From assembly GCA_964394585.1 (NCBI GenBank), contig CAYMYI010000116.1, positions 1 through 12,512 of the forward strand: a stretch of DNA of 12,512 nt, given 5' to 3'. Origin of the DNA: CAYUJH01 sp964394585 (GTDB taxonomy: Bacteria; Bacteroidota; Bacteroidia; Cytophagales; Flammeovirgaceae). The notes beneath the pieces were generated by a model. The model saw nothing but the letters and a program-made list of their open reading frames with translations. It ran no database searches and was not told where the DNA came from. The translations under genes and the position numbers were made by a program. Positions 6,608 to 12,512 of the stretch are shown here, one piece after another (position 1 is the stretch's first letter; every line of letters starts with the position of its first letter).

Positions 6608-8098
6608 ATGCGAAAATTTTTTATGGCGTGCCTTGCGTTTGCATTGTTTTTCTGTAAACCAAATGCAGGCAACGAAACACCGCTTTATTCTCCACCTCAG
6701 CCGCTTTCTACTAGCGATTTTCTTGAATTTATAGAAGAAAAACACCAATCAGATTTGCTCCAAACTGCCTCTTTGGGGGTGAGTGTCATCTCGCTCGACT
6801 CGGCTGAAACCCTTGTGAGTTATCACAGCCAACAGTCTCTTGCCACAGCATCTACGCTCAAAGCCATCACAACGGCTTCAGCGTTGCTGTTACTCGGAGA
6901 AGACTACCGCTTCGCTACCACCCTAGAACATGACGGCACACTCGAAAAAGGTGTTTTGAAAGGCAACTTGTACATCAGAGGTAGTGGCGACCCTTACTTG
7001 GGTAGCAAAGAGCTTTCGAGTACTTCGTGGGAAACACTCTTTGCTCAGTGGGGTAATCGGTTAAAGACTACGCATGGCATAACCCGTATTGAAGGCGATA
7101 TCGTAGCAGACCCTACCCTGTTCGGCTCGCAACTAGCCGCCGATACTTGGAGTTGGGAAGATATGGGCAATTACTATGGCACAGGAGCTAGCGGGCTAAA
7201 TATCAATCAAAATGAATATAAATTGTACTTTAAGCCTGCTGCAGTGGTCGGGGGCACTGCCCAAGTGCTTCGCAGCGAGCCACCTATGGATGACCTCACA
7301 TTCATCAACGAAATGAAAACCGGGGCTAAAAACTCCGGCGACAATGGCTATATCTACGGTGTACATTATAGCAATATCCGTCATTTAAGAGGCTCAATCC
7401 CTGCCGATAGTGCAGAATTTTCCATCAAAGGGTCAATGCCAAACCCTGCGCTGTTCTGTGCAAAAGCGTTTTTATCAAGCCTTAAAACTCAAAATGTCCC
7501 GGTGAATGGCATAGCGCGCATGCTAGATGCCCCATCCGACACAAAACGCGAAGTTTTACACACACATTACTCGCATACGCTAGCCGAAATGGTAATTCCT
7601 ACCAATTTCAAAAGTATCAACCTTAATACCGAAGCATTCTTAAAAGCAATGGGAGCAGCCAAGGAGGGCATCGGCACGCATCAAACTGGTACTCAAGCAG
7701 TAAAGGCACTATGGGAAGAGCGAGGGGTAAACCTTAAAGGTTTTTTTATGGAAGATGGTAGCGGGCTTTCTCGGTTCAATGCGGTAACTCCTGATCAGAT
7801 GACAGCTATTCTGCGTAAAATGAGTAAAACCTCTGCATTCCCTGCTTTCAAAAAATCACTACCCATATTTGGAGAGTCGGGCACCTTGGAGCGCATCGGA
7901 AAAGGCAGTTTCGCCTCAGGAAAAATTTATGCGAAAAGTGGATATATTCGCCGTGTTCGAGGCTATGTAGGCTATGTTACCACCCTATCGGGCAAAGAAT
8001 TAGCGTTCGCCATCTTAGTAAATAATTACGATGCTTCATACAGAGAACTTAGTAACTTTTTTAGGGAGGCTATGGAGAACATCGTTCGGCTACAATAG
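6608..8098 (+). CDS. dacB: D-alanyl-D-alanine carboxypeptidase/endopeptidase, PBP4 (DacB) type, peptidase S13
   Basis: This 496-residue penicillin-binding protein of the S13 (PBP4/DacB) family trims D-Ala from peptidoglycan stem peptides and can cut D-Ala-meso-diaminopimelate cross-links in the periplasm. The three active-site motifs are in order: STLK (82-85) with nucleophile S82 and K85, SGLSRFN (385-391) as the SxN-type motif, and KSG (443-445) in place of the common KTG. S13-typical stretches include LYIRGSGDPYL (121-131) and the insert between motifs 1 and 2 that marks this class. The N-terminus MRKFFMACLAFALFFC is hydrophobic and should direct export. Cys16 is a doubtful lipobox (LFFC lacks the usual small residue before Cys), so the protein may be soluble or lipidated. 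It is followed after 36 bases by the phosphatase gene, probably on the same transcript. The stop is TAG, whereas every other stop seen in the window is TAA. Confidence 0.93.
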   Translation: MRKFFMACLAFALFFCKPNAGNETPLYSPPQPLSTSDFLEFIEEKHQSDLLQTASLGVSVISLDSAETLVSYHSQQSLATASTLKAITTASALLLLGEDYRFATTLEHDGTLEKGVLKGNLYIRGSGDPYLGSKELSSTSWETLFAQWGNRLKTTHGITRIEGDIVADPTLFGSQLAADTWSWEDMGNYYGTGASGLNINQNEYKLYFKPAAVVGGTAQVLRSEPPMDDLTFINEMKTGAKNSGDNGYIYGVHYSNIRHLRGSIPADSAEFSIKGSMPNPALFCAKAFLSSLKTQNVPVNGIARMLDAPSDTKREVLHTHYSHTLAEMVIPTNFKSINLNTEAFLKAMGAAKEGIGTHQTGTQAVKALWEERGVNLKGFFMEDGSGLSRFNAVTPDQMTAILRKMSKTSAFPAFKKSLPIFGESGTLERIGKGSFASGKIYAKSGYIRRVRGYVGYVTTLSGKELAFAILVNNYDASYRELSNFFREAMENIVRLQ

Positions 8099-8134
8099 TT
8101 ATTTACCTATCCATCTTTTCATCATTTATTACAC

Positions 8135-9229
8135 ATGAAAAAGAAATATTTGCACACGGCAATGTTGCTGGTTACTGTGTTTTTTTGGGTTTCTTGCCAA
8201 GCACCCCAAAAAGCGTCCGATGCTGAAGTATCACAGCCCACCACTTCCCAAACATTTGTCCCTGTTTTAGCGCAAAACCCCAACACGATTATCGAGCGTA
8301 TTGCGTTTGGTTCTTGCAATAAGCAAAACCTCCCCCAACCTATGTGGACTGAAATACTGAGCTTTCGCCCTCAACTTTGGGTTTGGCTAGGCGATAATAT
8401 TTATGGCGATACAGAAGATATGAGTGTGCTTGCCGAAAAATATGCGCTGCAAAAAGCCAACGAAAATTATCAGAAACTGCGTGCAAACGTACCGATTATT
8501 GGTATTTGGGACGACCACGATTATGGCGTAAATGATGGTGATAAGACCTACCCTTTTCGGGCACAAGCTAGAGATTTGATGTTCCAGTTTCTGGATGTCC
8601 CTCAAGAAAATGCAGCATGGCAGCGCGAAGGAGGATATAACGCATATACTTTTGGGGATGACAATCGAACCGTAAAAGTGATTTTACTCGATGGGCGCTA
8701 TTTTCGGGATATACTGCAACCAGATACTGTAACCGAACAACGCTACCACCCCAATCAAGAAGGTGATCTCTTAGGCGAAGCGCAGTGGGCATGGTTAGAA
8801 AAAGAACTTCTGAAAAATGAAGCGGCTCTACACATAATTGGTTGTGGTATCCAGTTTCTCCCTGAAGAACATCCTTTTGAAAAATGGGCAAACTTCCCCA
8901 AAGCACGTAAACGCCTGCTCGATTTATTAGTAAAAACACAAGCAAAGCATCCCATTCTGATTAGCGGCGATCGGCACATTGGGGAAATTTCAAGAATGGA
9001 TTATGAAGGACTTGCCCATCCGTTATACGAAGTTACCTCTAGCGGATTAACGCACTCATACGAAAAAGCCAAAGACGAACCTAACCGACACCGTATTTCA
9101 CCTTTGGTGAACCAAAAGCATTTTGCAACTCTGGAACTCGATTGGAACGCCGCAAATCCGCCCCAAGTATCACTCAGCATCCGAGGTTTAAACGATACGG
9201 TGTATGCGGAACAGATTATCAGATGGTAA
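8135..9229 (+). CDS. PhoD-like alkaline phosphatase family lipoprotein
   Basis: This 364-residue exported metallophosphoesterase is of the PhoD-like class, which uses metal ions to cleave phosphate mono- or diesters. A signal peptide ends in WVSC with a likely lipidated C21, followed by a Ser/Thr/Gln-rich tether to about residue 50. The catalytic domain opens with FGSCNKQ (58-64; the Cys is typical of PhoD), then WLGDNIYGD (84-92), IWDDHDYGVND (124-134), VILLDGRYFRD (182-192) and ISGDRHIGE (276-284). These supply the Asp and His metal ligands expected for the fold, such as D87, D127, H128 and H281. It is shorter than Bacillus PhoD and lacks that family's separate N-terminal domain, as in many Bacteroidota paralogues. 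It sits 36 bases after the carboxypeptidase gene, and its stop overlaps the start of the TPR gene. The true substrate, for example phosphate esters, teichoic-like polymers or phospholipids, is not shown by sequence. Confidence 0.9.
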   Translation: MKKKYLHTAMLLVTVFFWVSCQAPQKASDAEVSQPTTSQTFVPVLAQNPNTIIERIAFGSCNKQNLPQPMWTEILSFRPQLWVWLGDNIYGDTEDMSVLAEKYALQKANENYQKLRANVPIIGIWDDHDYGVNDGDKTYPFRAQARDLMFQFLDVPQENAAWQREGGYNAYTFGDDNRTVKVILLDGRYFRDILQPDTVTEQRYHPNQEGDLLGEAQWAWLEKELLKNEAALHIIGCGIQFLPEEHPFEKWANFPKARKRLLDLLVKTQAKHPILISGDRHIGEISRMDYEGLAHPLYEVTSSGLTHSYEKAKDEPNRHRISPLVNQKHFATLELDWNAANPPQVSLSIRGLNDTVYAEQIIRW

Positions 9230-10485
9230 AACGCATTTATACTATCGTTTTGTTATGTTTCACGGCATTTGTGCATGCGCAAGATAGTACCTATCAGTAT
9301 GTAACCGAAAAAGCTGCTTCCGTGAGTTTTCGCGACGAAGTAGTCGCCGAAAAGCATTTCCATCGAGCTGAGCTTTTGTACGAAGAAAACGATTTCGAAG
9401 CTGCTATTGCGCTGTACTCTGAAGCAATTCGCTTGCACCCTACCTTCCTCGAAGCTTACTATGGCAGAGCTACCGCCTACGAAGCAATTAAAGAATACCG
9501 AAAAGCTTTGTACGACTATGAGTTAGCGCTACAAATTCGCCCAGCCTATGCCGAAGCGCGTTTCAATCGGGGTGTGGTACATTTTCAACTTGCGCAATAC
9601 CGACTAGCCATCCGCGATTTCTCTAGTTTATTAGAAGCTCCCCCCTCCGAAACTAAAGCAGTTTTTTACCATAATGCGAACTTTCGGCAATCTGTTGGCG
9701 ACATGGCGGTAGATGGCATTGGAACGTTGGCAACGCTTCATCCCGATTTATACAATTACCGAGGGCTATGCTACTTGCAAATGGAATGGTACGATTCTGC
9801 CCAAACCGACTTCCAAAACGCCATCGGATTACAACCCAAAAATGCGGACTTTCACGCTAATTTGGGCATGGTTTATTTAGCACAAAATCAAGAAGAGCAA
9901 GCTCATGAAGCTTTTCAACGTGCCATACAACTAGTTCCCAACCATAGCCAAGCCACTTATAACTTAGCAGTGATGAACCACGCCAATCCTTTCAAAAATA
10001 GTTTAAAAGACTTTAAAGATGCCGTTAATTCGGACCATCCTTTACCAGAAGCGTATCTAAACCGAGGTTATGCCTTATTTGAGGAAAGGAACTACCAGGC
10101 AGCACTCGCCGATTTTGACACTACATTACAACTTGCCCCCAATCATGTGCAGGCACTGGTAAACCGAGGACTCACTTACCAAAAGCTAAAACGTTATAAA
10201 GAAGCGATAGCCGATTTTAGCCAAGCAATTACCCTGGATGCATCGTGGGAAAAACCATATCGTTCGCGAGGTGATGTTTACTTTCAACAAGGAGACTACT
10301 CCAAAGCAATAGCCGATTATTCTCATTCGTTAAGGTTAAACCCTACGCAAAAGCATGTTTACTTCAACCGTGGGTTAGCTCATTACTATGCAGGAAACCC
10401 CTCAGCAGCTTGTATCGATTTACAGCAAGCCATACACATGGGAGTCGACGCTGCAAAACCGCCTTGGGCAAAGTGGTGTCGGTAA
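9223..10485 (+). CDS. Exported tetratricopeptide repeat protein
   Basis: This 420-residue protein has a signal peptide (MVKRIYTIVLLCFTAFVHAQ, cut expected near residue 19) followed by about nine or ten TPR units from residue 43 to 407. Clear repeats cover about 43-75, 76-109, 110-143, 175-208, 208-241, 275-308, 309-342, 343-376 and 377-407, with a weaker one at 243-275. The stretch 144-174 does not look like TPR and may be a loop. TPR arrays bind other proteins, so this is likely a periplasmic or outer-membrane scaffold; the partner is unknown. An upstream in-frame ATG at 9142 exists, but it would put 27 residues of phosphatase-overlapping sequence before the signal peptide. I therefore choose 9223, where ATGGTAA overlaps the phosphatase stop by seven bases. 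That arrangement suggests translational coupling and a shared transcript. The C-terminal end (SAACIDLQQAIHMG, 394-407) resembles the usual last unit of such proteins. Confidence 0.88.
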   Translation: MVKRIYTIVLLCFTAFVHAQDSTYQYVTEKAASVSFRDEVVAEKHFHRAELLYEENDFEAAIALYSEAIRLHPTFLEAYYGRATAYEAIKEYRKALYDYELALQIRPAYAEARFNRGVVHFQLAQYRLAIRDFSSLLEAPPSETKAVFYHNANFRQSVGDMAVDGIGTLATLHPDLYNYRGLCYLQMEWYDSAQTDFQNAIGLQPKNADFHANLGMVYLAQNQEEQAHEAFQRAIQLVPNHSQATYNLAVMNHANPFKNSLKDFKDAVNSDHPLPEAYLNRGYALFEERNYQAALADFDTTLQLAPNHVQALVNRGLTYQKLKRYKEAIADFSQAITLDASWEKPYRSRGDVYFQQGDYSKAIADYSHSLRLNPTQKHVYFNRGLAHYYAGNPSAACIDLQQAIHMGVDAAKPPWAKWCR

Positions 10486-10501
10486 GTTTACATCAACTTA
10501 A

Positions 10502-10552
10502 CCCTTCCGTTTTCGTAAAGGGAAATGTGCATCATTACCTTTCTGTGTAATG
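10502..10552 (+). terminator. Possible weak terminator or hairpin pair after the TPR gene
   Basis: Two small hairpins follow the TPR stop: CCCTT (10502-10506) with AAGGG (10518-10522), and CATTAC (10533-10538) with GTAATG (10547-10552). The second is followed by TTGTATTATT, which is only weakly T-rich. This could end the carboxypeptidase-phosphatase-TPR transcript, but the evidence is thin. Confidence 0.25.
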
Positions 10553-10693
10553 TTGTATTATTCGCTTTCTCAAAAGGATATCTTTACTGAACTTTGAATT
10601 GCACTAGCAAGATAGTTGCGCATAGGAAACCACATGGCAACCTCCATTCAAAAAAATCTACAACTTTGGTATAAATGCCCTTTCTAATTCGCT

Positions 10694-12512
10694 ATGAACA
10701 GAATACTTACCTATCCTCTTCTTTCATTTTTTACTTTTCTTTTAACTGTAGAGGCTTCTGCACAGTTCTGCATCGTTCAACCCGATGGTAGTTGTAGCGG
10801 GACATCCATAACAGGGTGTGAACCACTTCAAGTACGGTTTCGCGCTAATAATACCGGAACTACCTATCGGTGGGATTTTGGCGATGGGAACAGCACTGTT
10901 GACGCCAACTTTGCCACAAATGGCGAAGTGAGTAAACTTTACAAACTTCCAACAGGTAGTAACACGGCAACCTACACCGTTCGTTTGTTTGTAGATGGCA
11001 CGCAAGTGGGCACCGGTACAATTGATATATATGCAATTCCGGACATAGACCTACAAGCCACTCCTCGGTTAGGCTGCTTAGTGGGAGGGCAACACACGGT
11101 TACCTTTACCGCACCTACCGGGTTTGCTCAGTACGATTGGGACTTTGGTGACGGAAACTCAGCCACTACAGCCACCAATGTATACGTGCATAACTACAAC
11201 CGTTCGGGCGATTTTCTACCTTCCCTAATTGTAACCGATGCCAACGGTTGTAGAGCATCATATAACACTCCCAATAGTGACAGGGTCCAAGTAGCTAGTG
11301 GATTTAATGTTGATATTAATACTACCGGCAGTCGGCGTGCTTGTACCGCTCCACTTACCGTCCAATTTGAAGCTACTCCTCCTCCTACCCCTCCGGCAAC
11401 GCCCTACATTGCCACCTGGGATTTCGACGGTGCTGATATAGTAAATAATCTATCGGGAAACCCAGAAGGTCCTTACGAGGTAACATGGAATACAGCAGGG
11501 GTAAAAAATGTACAACTTATCGCCAATTTAAACGGCTGTATCCAAACCAGAACGGAAACGATACGCATTGAACAAATTGAAGCAACGTTTACTACTAGTA
11601 ACGCTTCAGGTTGTGCGCCCCTAGAAACGGTTTTCCGTAATACTACCTCACAACTACCCACGAACCAACAGATCGTTACATGGACTATCCGGGATTCGGG
11701 TGGAGCTGTGGTAGAACAGGTAACAAGAGATGGCACTGCCGGCGACAATGTAAACAACTTTCGATATACTTTTCCCACCCCGAATACCAACTATACGGTT
11801 ACGCTCCAAGTAACCGATGATAATACTCCCGCATTGTGTGAAGATATTTCTGATCCACAAGCCATACAGGTTTTTGAGGAAGTGCAAGCCAATCTTTCTG
11901 CCGATCCGGTGTATTCCTGCTTGAACCCTCAACTTGTTAATTTTGATGCTTCTGCCTCTGTAAATGCTGATATCTATGACTGGGAATTCTACGATGCAAC
12001 AGGCACATCAATCGGTACAGCAACAGGAGCCACCCCATCTTTCAATTTCAATGGTTTTGGAACGTATGGAGTACGTTTAACGGTAAGAAGTAACGATGGC
12101 TGCCAAGACGAAATCTTTGAGCAACAGTATATTACCCTCGAACCCTTAGAAGCCGATTTTTCGTTCCTTCCACCCGAAGAGTGTGTTCCTAACAATGCGG
12201 AGGCTTTTGGGCTAGTTGTAGGCGGCTGTGTAAACCCTTCAGGGGGGCAAACCTATTCTCCTCCACTTTTTAACCGTAGCAATGGCGTAGGTGCGGGTAC
12301 CGGTACTACTTACTTATGGGAAGTGTTAAATGGAGCAACTGTAGTGGCGACCAGTACTATGGAAGATCCCACAGATATTGTACTCACTAACGAAGGACGC
12401 TATACGGTACGACTTACCATAACCAATGCATGTGGCTCTGCTACCGAAACTAAAAATGAATTTATCTATGTAGGCTTACGCCCCGATAACATAGACTATG
12501 AAGCTACTCCTA
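10694..12512 (+). CDS. Secreted multi-PKD-domain surface protein, 3' end beyond the window
   Basis: The frame is open from the ATG at 10694 to the last base, giving 606 residues of a larger protein. A signal peptide (MNRILTYPLLSFFTFLLTVEASAQ, cut likely before Q24) is followed by about six PKD-like immunoglobulin-fold repeats, roughly at 40-112, 118-202, 203-293, 295-395, 396-484 and 485-594. The canonical WDFGDG signature is intact in the first two (60-65 and 149-154) and weakens to WDFDG (242-246), WTIRD (330-334), WEFYD (430-434) and WEVLN (542-546). Most repeats start near a CxP-type cysteine and end with a second cysteine, suggesting one disulfide per domain. A Pro-rich segment at 227-238 sits in the third. 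Such proteins act as cell-surface or secreted adhesins or matrix components in Bacteroidota and often end in a type IX secretion sorting domain. That end is not in the window, so the export route is inferred. It begins 208 bases after the TPR gene and is probably transcribed separately. Confidence 0.9.
   Translation, partial: MNRILTYPLLSFFTFLLTVEASAQFCIVQPDGSCSGTSITGCEPLQVRFRANNTGTTYRWDFGDGNSTVDANFATNGEVSKLYKLPTGSNTATYTVRLFVDGTQVGTGTIDIYAIPDIDLQATPRLGCLVGGQHTVTFTAPTGFAQYDWDFGDGNSATTATNVYVHNYNRSGDFLPSLIVTDANGCRASYNTPNSDRVQVASGFNVDINTTGSRRACTAPLTVQFEATPPPTPPATPYIATWDFDGADIVNNLSGNPEGPYEVTWNTAGVKNVQLIANLNGCIQTRTETIRIEQIEATFTTSNASGCAPLETVFRNTTSQLPTNQQIVTWTIRDSGGAVVEQVTRDGTAGDNVNNFRYTFPTPNTNYTVTLQVTDDNTPALCEDISDPQAIQVFEEVQANLSADPVYSCLNPQLVNFDASASVNADIYDWEFYDATGTSIGTATGATPSFNFNGFGTYGVRLTVRSNDGCQDEIFEQQYITLEPLEADFSFLPPEECVPNNAEAFGLVVGGCVNPSGGQTYSPPLFNRSNGVGAGTGTTYLWEVLNGATVVATSTMEDPTDIVLTNEGRYTVRLTITNACGSATETKNEFIYVGLRPDNIDYEATP

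Noticed and set aside
8568..8945. 125-residue open frame on the minus strand
   Set aside because: It is antisense to the phosphatase gene, whose motifs are conserved throughout this stretch; no domain or start context supports it.
9142..9222. Upstream in-frame ATG giving a longer TPR protein
   Set aside because: It would place 27 basic, non-hydrophobic residues before a clear signal peptide and overlap the phosphatase by 88 bases; the start at 9223 is far more natural.
1..12512. Search for a defence, mobile, CRISPR or otherwise undescribed multi-gene system
   Set aside because: No repeats, integrase, transposase, nuclease, reverse transcriptase, toxin-antitoxin pair or RNA gene could be supported; all large genes fall into recognisable families.

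Overview
The window looks like a chromosomal segment from a member of the Bacteroidota, probably a Cytophagia-like environmental bacterium. No start codon in the window has an AGGAGG-type ribosome binding site. Secreted proteins have lipoprotein signals or signal peptides ending in AQ. Promoter-like sites resemble the Bacteroidota TTTG / TAnnTTTG pattern, and a multi-PKD surface protein of the usual Bacteroidota type is present. Genus-level assignment is not possible by eye.

Layout. At the left edge, two genes lie on the minus strand: an aldo/keto reductase cut by the window start (1-626) and an iron/2-oxoglutarate-type oxygenase of the isopenicillin N synthase-like group (740-1711), separated by a probable terminator read on the minus strand. 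After a 208-base divergent spacer, everything is on the plus strand. First comes an outer-membrane-type lipoprotein of a conserved but poorly understood Bacteroidota family (1920-2780), which ends in a strong intrinsic terminator. A six-helix voltage-gated potassium-type channel with a C-terminal zinc ribbon follows (2872-3723), then a large GH63/MGH1-like glucosidase without a signal peptide (3871-6510). Next is an envelope-directed run: a PBP4/DacB-type D-Ala-D-Ala carboxypeptidase (6608-8098), a PhoD-like phosphatase lipoprotein (8135-9229) and an exported TPR-repeat protein (9223-10485) whose start overlaps the phosphatase stop. The right edge holds the first 606 residues of a secreted multi-PKD protein (10694 to the window end).

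Working together. The carboxypeptidase, phosphatase and TPR genes are packed closely enough (36-base gap, then a 7-base overlap) to be one transcript, and all three products are predicted to leave the cytoplasm. The other genes look like independent housekeeping or accessory units with no shared pathway visible.

No gene-free stretch exceeds 300 bases; the longest are 1712-1919 and 10486-10693. I see no tRNA, rRNA, CRISPR array, insertion sequence, phage gene or toxin-antitoxin pair. I found no convincing undescribed multi-gene system. The most interesting items are the zinc-ribbon tail on the channel, the terminator lying 12 bases in front of that channel's start codon, and the paired-cysteine PKD repeats.
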